DNA from: Panulirus ornatus
Taxonomy: Eukaryota > Arthropoda > Malacostraca > Decapoda > Palinuridae
DNA: 64,000 nt
Direction: 5' to 3'
Assembly: GCF_036320965.1 (NCBI RefSeq)
Contig: NC_092249.1
Coordinates: forward strand, 12,708,431-12,772,430
Below the pieces are notes generated by a model. The model was not told the DNA's origin, ran no database searches, and worked only from the letters and a program-made list of their open reading frames with translations. Position numbers and translations under genes: made by a program. The number at the start of each line of letters is the position of its first letter. The first letter of the stretch is position 1. This document shows positions 36,613 to 50,435 of this stretch, piece by piece.

Positions 36613-38600
36613 GGAGTTGTGACGTATTCGGGCTTGCACGACTTCCTCCCTTCTGTTCCTCCTGTATGAGGTCGTCCAGTCCGCTACTTGTGGTTTGTGT
36701 TTTCTCGTGATGGTCAGGCTGGTCCACTGACTCTGCCACACAAGAAATATTGAATTCTTTCCCAAGGAAAGGCAGGACCCCAGCTCCCGAGGGATGGGAA
36801 CCACCTCCTCGAGTTCTCAGGTGGACTTAGCCAAGCTGGCTGCCTGTTCATTGTTGTAAACACTGCAATGACCCTCCAGCAACACAGATCAAGATGATAT
36901 GTTTGTTACATGAGTCTAATTTATTAATAATGTTGCCCCCCATAGCTTTAAGTGATGATAACGAATTGGTACAAATTACTGATTTAATATGAACTGAATT
37001 AATTATATAATCTATGGCCTTATCAACAGCAAATAATTTCGTGCAGAAAACAGTTGTATGGTTCGGTAGCTGTACCTAAGAGAACATTGGTTGGACCACA
37101 CACTTGCAGCCACACATTCACCTGTGTCTTGGAGCCAACTGTGTAGAAGTGGACTTATGATAGATGATCCGTAATAACGTCACGGAATCGCTGGTGTACC
37201 TTACTCTCCGGCGCGTTACTTTTCCTCACAGGGAGCCAGTTGGTCCTGGTTTTTAGTCTGGACTCCTCCCAAGGAGATAGTCTATTCCTAACCTGCGTGT
37301 TCACTTCCTGCACTTCTAGATCAGAATTCTCACTGAGGAAGTGTATTCTGAGGTCCAGGGTCCTGACGCCTCTATGGAGGAACTGTTGTGCCAGGCAGTA
37401 GTGTGTCTTCTCCTGGTCATCACAACACTTTAACGTTATTCATCTGGACGCAGCAGCCGGAGACGAAGTACATTTGCCTCAACTTCCAGTTATGGAACTC
37501 TGGTACATGACAGAGCTGCAAGACACATTCGCAGGCATTTATTCTGTAACACATCCAACCTTCTCAGGGCAAAGTCGCTCGCTGGAGCATACACCTGAGA
37601 GTCATAGTCCAGTTTACTTCTAATAATGGCCTTATACAACACTGATAAAGATTTCCTGTCGGCTCCCCAAAATGAACTCGAGAGATATTTAAGAATATTC
37701 AACCTTTTATCACAATTTATAATCAAATATTCTATTGCTTTTTCCATTATAATCTTCGGTCAAAGTTTAATCCAAGAAACCTTACCTTACTGCAGAAGGG
37801 AATCGGGTTCTTGTCTAATTTTAGCTGCAAATCCGGGATTCTATTTGGATGGGTAAAAACAACCGCGACACTTTTAGCTGGTGACAACTTACCTCCCCTC
37901 TGTAGCGCCCAACGATGAACAGACTCAAGTGCAACTTGAACCCGCTCAGCCGACAACTGTGCATTAGGCGAGGATATTGCACAATCATCAGCATAAAGTG
38001 AGTATTTAAGGTTTCGAGGGACGGAAGCTGGAGACAGAATATCACTAATAATGTTGGGATCAGAACGCTGCCTTGCGGCACCCTATTCTCTTGGACAAAT
38101 GTGTCCGAGATTACGTTAGATGCAGCGATTTTGACAGCAAATGTTCTGTTGTGTAAAAAATTCTAAACAAAAATAGGTAAATAACCTCTTAAACCAACAG
38201 CATAAAGTTTGCTTAAGATCCCATTTGGCCATATCATGTAAGAGGCTTTTTCCAAATCTAAGAAAACTGCAATTAAAAAATCTTTCTTTATAAAAGTATC
38301 TGAAATGTTATGTTCTAAATTCATTAATTGATCCATTGTGCTTCTGTGTTTAGGCAATGCACACTGTTGATCATTTGATAAGTTCTGCGATTCTGATACA
38401 AAAATAAACCTTTTATTAACCATTCTTTCCATGACCTTACAATTGTAGCTCGCGAGCGCAATAGGTCGAAACGAATTGATGTTCGTAAGGCGTCCAGAAC
38501 CTTTTGGGATGGGGATGATGTGCGCAAAGTGCCATGAGTTTGGGAACGTTCGAGACGTCCAATTCTCATTGTACAATACAAACAAAATAAACATGAAAAT
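36613..38600 (-). mobile_element. I/Jockey-like LINE remnant with RT and RNase H, truncated both ends
   Basis: Read on the - strand, RT blocks come first: NENWTSRTFPNSW, then IIPIPKGSGR, FRPIALASYNCKVMERMVN, QCALPKHRSTMDQL and VFLDLEKASYMIW (38163-38594), then MPQGSVLIPTL, then the thumb (WALQRGGKLSPAKSV and FLGLNFDRRL). The segment IRSKLDYDSQVYAPAS follows (37490-37747). An RNase H start, HFYTVGSKTQ, lies at about 37122-37151. A C-terminal SYRRNRREEVVQARIRH lies near 36640. Frames are broken by shifts and stops. The RNase H catalytic D of TDGS is V. RT followed by RNase H points to I-group LINEs rather than RTE; the exact clade cannot be named without a tree. The 5' part, including any endonuclease, is missing. 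Confidence 0.85.
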
Positions 38601-39154
38601 ATAATTTAGAGATGGGGAGGGGGAGTGGGGCGGGGTGTTGCAGGGGTAAATGGCTCACTAAGTTAAAACCTAACCAAAAATATGGTCAATTAGGGAAACC
38701 ATTTTTCACCAAATCCTGGAAGTGATCGGATCTTCATCCAAATACACTTTCCAGCAACGATATTTGATTTATGAGGAAATGAAAATTAGGCAAACATTAT
38801 GTTTCTCTTCAAAATCTTCCACATATTTCCTCATTCTAATTTTTCATAGATGAAAACAATAAATATTTATGAGTTTTTGTTTAGCTGCTTCGCGGTTCGT
38901 CACTGGGTCAGCACTGATCTGTTTGTAGTTATTATTTTCATACAATTTATACAGACTCCAGGATAAAGAAAACGAAATTTTAAGGAAATCGGGGTGTGTG
39001 TTGGGCCATTTAAACAAAAACTGTCTTGATGGAAAGTCCCGATGAAAATAGATGTTACAAGAACATATCCCTCACTTGTGACGTTTGTAGTATAGACAGC
39101 AGTTCTATGATGCACATAACGCTTTTTATTTATTAATTGATTTATCTTTTTATT
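38601..39154. other. Unassigned A/T-rich spacer
   Basis: It contains a G-rich patch (about 38613-38640). No frame or motif is recognisable. Confidence 0.6.
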
Positions 39155-39650
39155 ATACTTAATCACCGTCTCCCGCGTTAGCAAGGTAGGGCAAGGAAAG
39201 AGACGGGGAAGGGCCCAACCCACCCACATCCACATGCATATACATACACGTCCACACACGCACATATACATACATATACATTTCAACGTATGCATACATA
39301 TACATACACAGACATATACAGATATACACATGTACATATTCATACTTGCTGCCTTCATCCATTTTCGTCGCCACCCTGCCACACATGAAATGTATACATT
39401 TCAACGTATACATACATATACATACACAGACATATACATATATATATATACACATGTACATATTCATACTTGCTGCCTTCATCCATTCTCGTCGCCACCC
39501 CGCCACACATAAAATAGATCCCCCCTCCCTCCCTCCCTCCCTTCAGCGAGGTAGCGCTAGGAAAAGACAACAAAGGCCACATTCGTTCACACTCAGTCTC
39601 TAGCCGTCATGTGCAATGCACCGTAACCACAGCTCCTTTTCTACATAAGG
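39155..39650 (-). mobile_element. Solo long-type 3' UTR of the RTE-like LINE, with internal duplication
   Basis: This is only the 3' untranslated end. It holds the terminal motif (TCTCCCGCGTTAGCAAGG, 39170-39187), the CA/TA-rich middle, and the internal motif (GCGAGGTAGCGCTAGGAAAA near 39545), up to ACCACAGCTCCTTTTCTACA. No coding part follows, so it is a severely 5'-truncated insertion or a fragment. A block of about 100 bp (about 39278-39383) is repeated at about 39391-39505. A (CCCT)n run lies at about 39520-39542. Confidence 0.85.
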
Positions 39651-39906
39651 CTTATCAAAGGTAATATTGATGAACGTTTTGGGCTTTAATGCATAACATA
39701 AACCTGCAGTTCCACCAAACATAACACTGTGCCAAGATTTGCTCTTCCTAAATTATGGTGAAAATGTTTTCATTTGTAATAAATAATTGTACAAATGTTT
39801 CCATTTAAATCATCGCTTATCTCTGTGCAGAATATAAACAAAATCTAGATGTTGTAGATACATGAAAATAAGTATAAAGAATTTGAAAATGTATATGATA
39901 TATGAT

Positions 39907-39930
39907 ATATGATATGATATCATATCATAT
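39907..39930. other. Perfect 24-bp AT palindrome
   Basis: Centred between 39918 and 39919 inside a (ATATG)-rich tract of about 55 bp. It is able to extrude as a hairpin. No function is implied. Confidence 0.85.
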
Positions 39931-40094
39931 GATATATGATATATGATATAAACCATAAACATGTCTTTCATATACAGGAGGTTCAGGATATACGTCAGTC
40001 CTCCATAAGGAACATTGTAATCAGCTTGTTTACAAATGTCCAGTACCATTTAAGTTACATATACGGACGTATCTAAAACCCATGACACATGTAT

Positions 40095-40200
40095 ACTAGT
40101 AGTACACACATACGGGGTAGTACACATACAATGTAGTACACACATAAGGTGTAATACACATGCAATGTAGTACACACATACGGTGTAGCATACGTACAAT
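40095..40200. repeat. ~20-bp tandem repeat
   Basis: About five units around GTAGTACACACATACGG, diverged. Confidence 0.75.
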
Positions 40201-41814
40201 AAATAAACAAGTATTTTGTTATTCTTGTCTTGGAAATGAATTGGTTGGGTTTGTTGAGTTGTATACTTCGCTTTCGCACAGCTGTCCAAGGTTAGCTCAA
40301 ATGGTTCGCAATATCGACAGCTGCCAACTGTCTAATACCCAGCAAGAGCAGAAGTTTATTTTCTTTTCCTCCGTTGAAGGTCCAATTATGGACAAAAGTT
40401 ATCAAGGCCGAGGCTTAAGTAAAATACAAAGAGGTTGATGACAGGCATAAAGAAGAGATAAGGGAAAGTACTTACGAATTTGGAGGAAGTGAAGAACCTG
40501 TCTTTTAACATGTGCCAAGTCATAGTTATTGGGAAAGACATGAGAAGGTAGAGAGTTCTAAAGCTTCGAAGTGTAGGGGAAAAACAGCTATCAAAACGGC
40601 CCAGTTGTGAGTTACCAATGACCACACAGTAATCATGTGTTACAGCTACTTACCGAATATTGAGTACTCTGCGTGGTCTAGCTAGTGGTGGGGGCACACA
40701 AGCAGCCAGCTCTCGGGAGCAAAAACCAAACTGATACCTGCGGAAGAGGGAAAGTGAACCAACTCTGCAGCGTAGGGCAAGTGGGTCAAGTTTGGAAGTT
40801 GGCCTTGGAGAGTGAAGTCGGAGCGCCTGTGACTCAACTGTGTCAAGTAAGAATGTTCGATCCTCTCTGCTTCCGTTGGAAACCGAGAGCAGTACGATAC
40901 CATTGGACGTAGAGCGATCAAGTTTCTCTAATAAATCTGACGACTTACATGCGAAAAGAGGAATGACGGAGCGACTTAAAGCGGGGAACCTCTGTACTTA
41001 TAACAAGACGTTGAGATTTTGTTTGGTTGGTTAACTGGGCTGTAAACCTTTTAATTACCACGGTCATTAAGGTCGTCAGCGTCAAACCACATCCGTCAAC
41101 CAAAAAATCATTAACGTCTTCAGATGTTAAGGATGATTCTACAACCACGCACGCCCTCACAGCGTGAGATTTCGTACTCCAGAATTTTTATTTGTAGTTA
41201 AATAGTGAAGACATAAAGTATCCTTTTCAAGAAAAATAGAATCATAATCGTTTTCTTGCTTTGAGAGTTTCCAAATCTCTATGTATATTCTGTAGGAAGG
41301 ATCAGCTTGGTACGTACCAGCAACGGTATCATGAAGGACACATAGCTGGCAGACTGAACAGGTCTTAACTAAGAGGCAGCATCAAATTGTTTTAAAATAC
41401 ACAATACACATCATGGCATTATATAGACAGTAGATTTTGTCTCTAATGATATCATAGAGACAGAATGTTATATTTTGTTAAATGGTTTAGGTGATGCATC
41501 AACTGTTGCTGTCCCAAATTATTAAAGGAAAGAAGTTTCTCCAGTGTTGATACAGTAGGTGGGGGAGGTAGGTACCATGATACAGGAGGGGGTTTCTATC
41601 ATGTTATTTTAGAAGACTGTGTTATCGTTCGTTAACATATGTGTGATATTGTAATACGTTAATCCAGAGGGAGCGAGCGTCCCGAGACCACCTTATGGTC
41701 TGTTGTTATCACAGTGGGGAGAGAATGTGTACTTTAACTATAGTTCCATCCTTCCACCTTAATGACAGTATAGCAGAACAAATCCCTCAGTGACGGACAG
41801 AGAATCAAAGGGAA

Positions 41815-44800
41815 TCATTGGCTGACACCAACAGCTACCCAGCAACACTTACTAATACAGGAAGCCTAAAAGCACCACCTGCTGACACAGAGACCACAAA
41901 ACTACCACCTGTTGATATCAAGTGCTATAGTAACACCATTTGCTGATAAAGATACCCAACTGCCAATGCAAAAGACCATAGCAGTACCACCTGCTTACAC
42001 TTACAACCCTGCAGCACCACCTGCTGACGCAGAGTCAAAGGACAGCACCACCTACTGACAGAGAGCAACAGTAGCACCAACTGCTGAAGCAGCGAGATAC
42101 AGCAGCACCACCTGCTGACACAGGGAGCAAAAACTACTACAACAACCTACCGGCGTAGACAGCCAAACCAATACCACCTGCTGACACAAAAAGCAACAGC
42201 AGCACCACCTGCTGACACAGACAGCCACAGTATCATCACCTGCTGACACAGGGGGGTACAGTAGCACATCCTCTGACACAGAGAGCCACAGCAGCAGCAT
42301 CTACTGACACAGCCACAGCAGCAGCATCTGCTGACAAAGAGAGTCACAGCAACAGCATCTGCTGACACAGAGAGCCACAACAGAATCATGTGCTGACACA
42401 GAGAGCCCCACCAGCAGCGTCTGATGACACAGAGAACCACAGCAGTATCACCTGCTGACACAGAAAGCCAAAGCAGCATCAAATGCTTACAAAGAGAGCC
42501 ACAACAGCATCACCTACTGGCACAAAGAGCCACAGCAGCAGCAACTACTGACACAGAGAGCCAGAGTAGCATCACCTGCTGACAAAGAGAACAACAGCAG
42601 CATCACCTGCTGACACAGAAATCCACAAAGCATGACCTGCTGACACAGGGAGCCACAGTAGCAACACCTGCTGACACCGGGAGCCACAACGGCATCACCA
42701 GCTGGCACAGAGAACAATAGCAGCATCATCTGCTAACACAGAGAGCCACAACAGCAGAATCTGCTGAAACAGAGAGCCACAGCAGCAGCATCTCCTGACA
42801 CAGAGAGCAACGACAGCATCACCTGCTGACACAGAGAGCCACAGCAGCAGCATCAACTGACACAGAGCCACAGCAGCATAACCTGCTGACAGAGAGGGCC
42901 AGAACAGCATTACCTGCTGACACAGAGAACCACAGCAATAGCATCTGCTGGCACAAAGAGCCACAGCAGCAGCATTTGCTGGAACAGAGAGCCACAGCAG
43001 CAGCATCTGCAGATACAGAATCATAAGCAGCATCACCTGCTGACACAGAGAGCCACATCAGCATCACTTGCTGACAAAGAGAGCCACAACAGCATCACCT
43101 GCTGACACAAAAAACCAGAACAGCATTTTCCTGCTGACACAAAAAGCCACAACAGCATTTCTTGCTGACACAGAGAGCCATAACAGCAGCATCTGCTGAT
43201 ACAGAGAGCCACAGCAGCATCACCTAATGACACAGAGAGACACCGTAGCAGCATCTGTGACACAAAGAGCCAGAGTACCATCACCTACTGACACAGAGAG
43301 CCACAGCAGCAACTTCTGCTGAAACAGAGAGCCACAGCCGCATCACATGCTGACACAGAGAGCCACCGTAACAGCATCTGTTGACACAGAGAACCAGAGT
43401 AGCAAAATCTGCTGACAAAGAGAGCCACAGCAGCATCACCTGTGACACAGAGAGCCACAGCAGCATCACCTGCTCACACAGGGAGCCACAGCAGCATCAC
43501 CTGCTGATATAGAGAGCAACAACATCACCTTCTGACACAAAAAGCCACATCATCATCACCTGCTGACACAGAGAGCCACAACAGCATCACTTTCTGACAC
43601 AGAGAGCCACAGCAGCAGTATCTGCTGATACAGAGAGCCACAGTAGCATCACCTGCTGACACAGAGAGCCACCGAAGCAGCATCTGCTGACATAGAGAGC
43701 CACAGCAGCATCACTTGCTGAACAAGAGCCACATCAGCATATCTGCTGACAAGAGAGCCACAAGCAACATCACCTGCTAACAAGAGCCAGCAGCAGCATG
43801 CATCTGCTGACACAGAGAGCCAAACAGCATCACCAGTTGACACAGAAAGACACAGCAGCATCGTCTGCTGAGACAGAGAACCACAGCATTAATATCTGCT
43901 GACACAGAGAGCCACAAGAGCATCACCTACTGACACAAAAAGCCAGAGCATTTCCTGCTGACACAGACACAAAGCATCACTCTGCTGACACAGAAGCCAC
44001 AAGCAGCATCACCTTCTGACACAGAGAACCACAGCAGCATCACCTGCTGACAGAGAGCCACCGTAACAGCATCTGCTGGCACAGAGAGCCAGAGCAGCAT
44101 CATTTACTGACACAGAGAGCCAGAGCAGAAGCATCTGCTGATACAGAAAGCCACAACAGCACTCTGAACAGAGAGCCACAGCGACAAGCCCACAACAGAG
44201 CCACAACTCATTGACACAGAGAGCCACAACAGCATCACTTGATGACACTGAGAGTCACAGCAGCAGCATCTGCTCATGCAAAGAGCCACAGCAGTATCAC
44301 CTGCCGACACAACAGAGAGAAACAGCATACCTGCAAAAAGAGCCACAAGGCATCCTGCACAAAAAGCCAAAGAATTCCTGCGAAAAACACATAACTTGAC
44401 ACAGAGGCCAGAACAACCGCGAACAGAAGAAAAGCACATTCTGACAAGAGCAAAGACATCAGGCAAAACAGAGCTACGAACACAGAAACCGCACAAAGAC
44501 AAGGAACACGTGACCAACCACAAAGCAAGAGCACACGTACCGTAAAAAGCACCAACATCGCAAGACACACATTTGCCACAGGAGCACAGACCATTCTGAC
44601 AAAGACACAGCAACTCTGAAAGACAAGCACACACCTCTGCCAAGCCCCATTACACTGTCAAAGCAACAACACATCGTCAGGCATAGCCACACAGTGACAC
44701 AGAAACCTGCCAGAGTACACAAACCAAACAACATCCACACAGAGCCCAACATCACTTGACAAAAGAACAAAGCACTGCTACCAAGCCACACCCTGCAAAG

Positions 44801-47800
44801 AGCCAAAAAGATCTGTGACAAGGAGCACAGACATCTGTACCAGAAGGCACAGACAGCTCTGAAAAGAAGCCACAGCACAACAGAGACCACAAGCACAATC
44901 AACAGAGATCCACAAAGCAACTGCTCACAACCACGACATCCTGCGACAAGCACAGATACTCTGCACAGACCACAACACATCACCTGCTGAACAGAAGCAC
45001 ACACATACTCGACACACAGAACTGCCACAGAACACAGCACCCTGACACAGAGACCAAGCAGCACACTGCTGAACAGAGAGCACAGCAGCACCTGCTACAA
45101 AGCCACAGCACATCCCTGCTGACACAGAGAGCCAAGCACACACTGCTAAAAGAGCCAAGCAGCATTCTGCTGACACAGAAGCCAACAGCACACTTGACAC
45201 AGAGAGCACAGCAGCATCTGCGACAAGAGCCCAGAGATACTGCTGACACAGCAAAATGCCTAAAAGCATCACCTCTGACACAGAAGCCACAGCACATCAC
45301 CTGCTGAACATAGAAAGCCAAAGCAGCATTCACCTGCTGACACAGAAGCAAAACACATCACTCTGAAGCAGAGACACAGCAGCAGTTCTGCGAGACAGAG
45401 AAGCACAGCAGCAATCCTGCTGCACAGAGAGCCACAGCAGCATCTGCTGACATAGGGAGTCACAGCAGCATCATCTACAGATATAGAGAGCCACTTCAGT
45501 AACATCTGCTGACACAGAGAGACACAGCAGCTTCACCTGATTAAACAGAGAGCCAGAGCAGCATCAGCTGCTGACACAGAGAGCCACAGCAGCAATACCT
45601 GCTGACAAAGAGAGCCATAACAGCATTACCTGCTGACACAGAAAGCCACAACATTAGTATCTGCTGACACAGAGAGCAACAGCAGCAGCATATACTGACA
45701 CAGAGAGCCACAACAGTAGCATCTGCCACAGGGAGCCACAGCAAAATCATCTGCTGACACAGAGAGCCACAACAGCAGTATCTGCTGAAACAGAGAGCCA
45801 CAGCAGCATCACCTGCTGACACAGAGAACCACAGCAGCATCACCTGCTGACACTGAGAGTCACAACATCATCACCTGCTTACACAGAGAGCCACAGCAGC
45901 AGTGATTGCTAACACAGAGAGCCACAGCAGCATCACCTGCTGACAGAGAGAGCTACTGCAGCATCATCTGCTGACATAGAGAGCCTCAGCAGCCGCATCT
46001 GCAGACACAGAGAGCCACACCAGCATCACCTGCTGACACAGAAAGCCATGGCAGTATCACCTGCTGACACAGAGAGCCACAGCAGGAGTTTCTGCTGACA
46101 CAGAGAACCAAAGCAGCATTAACTGCTGACAGAATGCCACAGCAACACCACCTGCTGACATAGAGAGCCACAGCAGCATTAACTGCTGACACAGAGAGCC
46201 ATAGCAGCATCACTTACTGACACAGAGAACCACAGCTGCAGCATTTGCTGGCACAGAGCCACAACAGCATCACCTTCTGACACAGAAAGAAACAGTAGCA
46301 TTTCCTGCAGACACAGAAAGCCAAAACTGCATCTCTTGCTGACACAGGGAGCCACAGTAGCAGCATCTGCTGAAACACAGTGCCAAAGCAGCATCATTTG
46401 CTGACACAGTAAGCCACAGCAGCACCACCTGCTGAAACAGAGGGCCACTGCAGCATCACTTGGTGACACAGAGAGCCGCAGCAGCAGCATCTGCTGACAC
46501 AGAGTGCCAAAGCAGCATCACTTGCTGACACAGTGAGCCACAGCAGCATCACCTCCAGACATATAGAGGCACAGCAGCATCATCTGCTGACAAAGAAAGC
46601 CTCAGCAGTATCACCTGCTGACACAGAAAGCCACATTAGTATCACCTGCTTACACGGAAAGCCACAGCACCATCACCTGCCGACAGAGAGACCCACAGCA
46701 GCAGCATCTGCTGAAAAAGAGAGCCACAGCAGTATCACCTGCTGATATAGAGAGCCAGAGCAGCAATACCTTTTGACACTGAGAGCCACAGCAGGAGCAT
46801 CTGCTGACACAGAGAACCACAGCAGCATCACTTGCTAACACAAAGAGGCACAGCAGGAGCATCTCCTGACAGAGAGCCACAGCAGCATCACTTACTGACA
46901 CAGGGAGCCCCAGCAGCATCACCTGCTGACACAGAAAGCCACAGCAGCATTTCCTGTTGACAGAAAAAGATACAAAAGCATCACTTGCTGACACAGAGAG
47001 CCACGGCAGCAGCATCTACTGATTCAGCGAGGCACTGCACTATCACCTAGTGACACAGACAGCCAGAGCAGCATCACCTGCTGACACAGAAAACCACAGC
47101 AGCATTACCTGCTGACACAGAGAGCCACAACTGCATCACCTCCTGATATAAGGAGCTAAGGCAGCAATATCTGCTGATAGAGAAAGCCACAGCAGCAACA
47201 CCTGCTGACACAGAGAGCCACCGTAGCAGCATTTCCTGACATAGAGAGCAACAGGAGCATTACCTGCTGAAAAGAGAGCCATAGTAGAAGCATTTGCTGA
47301 CACAGAGAACCACAGCAGCATCACCTGCTGTCACAGAGAGCCAGAGTAGCATCATCTGCTTACACAGAAGCCACAGCAGCATCAGCTAGTGACACAGAGA
47401 GCCAGAGCAGCATCACCTGCTGACACAGAAAGCCACAGCACCATCACCTGTTGATACAGAGAGCCAGGGCAGCATTACCTCCTGACGCTCAGAGTCAAAA
47501 CAGCATCACCTGCTGACACAGAGAGCCATAGCAGCATCACTTGCTGACACAGAGAGGCACAGCAGCAGCATATGGTGACGCAGAGAGCCACTGCAGTATC
47601 ACTTGCTGACACAGAAAGTCACAGCAGCATCACCTGCTGAGACAGAAAACCACAGCAGCATTTCCTGTTAATACAGAAAGCCTCAACAGCATCACTTGCT
47701 GACACAGAGAGCCACAGCAGCAGCATCTTCTGTTACAGAGAGCCACTGCAGTGTCACCTTCTGATACAGAGAGGAGCCACAGCAGCATCACCTGCAGACA

Positions 47801-50435
47801 CAGAGAGCCACAACTGCATCACTTCTTGACATAGACAGCCACAGCAGCTGTATCTGCTGATACAGAGTGCCACAGCAGCAACAACTTCTGACGCAGAAAG
47901 CCACCGTAGCAGCATTTGCTGACATAAAGAGCAACAGGAGCATCACCTGCTGACACAGAAAACCACAGCAGCATTTCCTGTTAACACAGAAAGCCACAAC
48001 AGCATCATTTGCTGAAACAAGGAGCCACAGCAGCAGCATCTACCGTTACAGCGATCCACTGCAGTATCACCTGCTGACAAAGAGTGCCATAGCAGCAGCA
48101 TCTCCTGACACAAAGAGCCAAAACATCATCACCTGCTGACACAGAGACCCACAGCAACATCACCTGATGCTATAGAAAGCCAAAGCAGCGTGACCCTCTG
48201 ACACTGAGAGCCATTAGAGCATCATTTCCTGACACAGAGAGCCACAACAGGAGCTTCTGTTGACACAGAGCAACAGCAGCATCCCTTGCTGACACAGAGA
48301 GGCACAGCAGCAGCATCTCCTGACACAGAGGGCCACTGCAGCATCACCTGCTGACAGAGAGAGCAACAGCAGCATCACCAGCTGACACAGAAAGCCACAG
48401 CAGCATTTCTTGTTGGCACAGAAAGCCACAACATCACTTGCTGACACAAAGAGCCACAGCAGCAGCATCAGCTGACACAGAGAGCCACTGCAGTATCACC
48501 TAGTGACACAGAGAGCCACAGCAGCATCCCCTGCTGACACAGAAAGCCACAGCAGCATCACCGGCTGACACAGAGAGCCACAACTGCATCACTTCCTGAT
48601 ATAGAGAGCCACAGCAACAGTATCTGGTGATAGAGAGCCACAGCAGCAACACCTGCTGACACAGAAAGCCATCGCAGCAGCATTTGCTGACACAGTGAGC
48701 AACAGGAGCATCAACTGCTGACATAGAGAGCCACAGCAGCATCATCTGCTTACACAGAAAGCCACAGCAACATCACCTGCTGACACAGAGAGCCACAGCG
48801 GCAGCATCTGCTGACACAGAGAGCCAATACATCATCACCTGCTGACATAGAGAGCCACAGCACCATCACCTGCTGATACAGAGTCAGGGCAGCATTACCC
48901 TCTGATACTGAGAGCCACAACAGCATCATCTGCTGAAACAGGGTGCCACAGCAGCAGCATCTGCTGACACAAAGAGCCTCAGCAGCATCACTTGCTGACA
49001 CAGAGAGGCATAGCAGTAGCATATGCTGATACAGAGAGCCACTGCAGCATCACTTGTTGACACAGAGAGCCACAGCAGCATCACCTGCTGACACAGAAAA
49101 CCACAGCAACATTTCTTGTTGACACAGAAAGCCATAACAGCATCACTTGCTGACTCAGAGAGGCAGAGCAGCAACATCTACTGTTACAGAGAGCCATTGT
49201 AGTGTCACCTACAGACACAGAAAGCCACAGGAGCATCACTTTCTGACACAGAAAGCCACAGCGGCGTCACCTGCAGACACAGCGAGCCACCGTAGCAATA
49301 TTTGCTGACATAGAGAGCCACAGTAGCAGCATATGCTGAGAGAGAGAGAGACACAGCAGCATCACCTGCTGTCACAGAGAGCCAAAGCAACATCATCTGT
49401 TGACACAGAGAGCAAAGCAGCATCACTTGCTGACACAGAGAGCCAGAGCAGCATCACCTGCTGACACAGAGAGCCATAGCAACATCACCTGCTGACACAG
49501 AGAGCCAAAGCAGCATTACTTACTGACACAAAGAGCCACAAAAGCATCACCTGCTGACATAGAAAGCCAGAGCAGCGTTTCCTGTTGACACAGAAAGCCA
49601 CAACAGCATCACTTGCTGACACAGAGAGCCACAGCAGCAGCATCTGCTTACACAGAGAGCCACATCACCATCAAGTGCTGACACAGAGAGCCACAGCAGC
49701 ATCACCTGCTGACATAGAAAGCCACTGCAGCATCACCTTCTGATACAGAGAGCCGCAACAGCATCACTTGCTGACACAGAGAGCCACAGTAGCAGTATCT
49801 ACTGATCCAGAGAGCCACAGCAGCATCGCCTGCTGATACAGAGAGCCACCATAGCAGTATCTGTTGAGACATAGAGCCACAGCAGCATCACCTGCTGACA
49901 CAGAGAGCCACAACAGCATCACCTGCTGACACAGAGAGCCATAGCAGCATCACCTGCTGACAGAGAGAGCCACAGCAGCATCACCTGCTGACACAGAGAG
50001 CCATAGTAGCAGCATCTGCTGACACAGCGAGTTCAGGAGCAGCATCTGCTGACAGAGAGAGCCACAGCAGCATCACCTGCTGACACAAAAAATCACAACA
50101 GCATCACTAGCTGACAGAGAGACACAGCAACAGCATCTTATGAAACAAAGAGCCACAGCAGTATTACCTACTTATACAGAGATCCACAGCAGCAGCATTT
50201 GCCGACAGAAAGAGCCTCAGCAACAGCATCTCCATAGTAGCAGCATCTACTGACACAGATAGGCCACTGCAGCATTACGTGCTGACACAGAGAGCCACGT
50301 AGCAGCATCTACTGACACAAAGAGCCACAGCAGCAACACCTGCTGACACAGAGACACAGCAACATCACCTGCTGACATAGAGACCCACAGCAGCATCACC
50401 TGCTGATATAGAGAACCATAGCAGCAGCATCTGTC
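41815..50435. repeat. 31-bp hairpin-forming minisatellite, ~278 units
   Basis: The unit contains CAGCAGCATCACCTGCTG followed by ACACAGAGAGCCA. Within each unit CAGCAG and CTGCTG form a perfect 6-bp stem with a CATCAC loop. Units vary by substitutions (TATC, CATT, AGCA in the loop) and small indels. Period 31 is not divisible by 3, so only short frames occur; none is a gene. Within it, 44160-45430 has much looser periodicity. Confidence 0.95.

Larger units (their letters stand above)
39651..41814. other. Unassigned ~2.2 kb with no supported gene
   Basis: The base composition is mixed and only short frames occur. A perfect 24-bp AT palindrome lies at 39907-39930 (half-site ATATGATATGAT). A small tandem repeat of about 20 bp with GTAGTACACACATACGG occupies about 40095-40200. 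The segment 40440-41040 has a texture suggestive of an old repeat, but I cannot assign it. Confidence 0.5.

Noticed and set aside
35926..36804. 292-codon protein with THLQPYITYS repeats
   Set aside because: It is a LINE C-terminus remnant reading through a 30-bp minisatellite, not an independent gene.
40285..40325. tRNA gene suggested by GGTTAGCTCAAATGGTT
   Set aside because: There is an A-box-like string only, with no B-box, acceptor stem or anticodon arm downstream.
41815..50435. Cys/Leu/Ser-rich membrane-like proteins (MLLLWLSVSAGDAAV type) on the - strand
   Set aside because: These are short frames in the 31-bp array, with similar peptides in all frames; hydrophobicity comes from the repeat composition.
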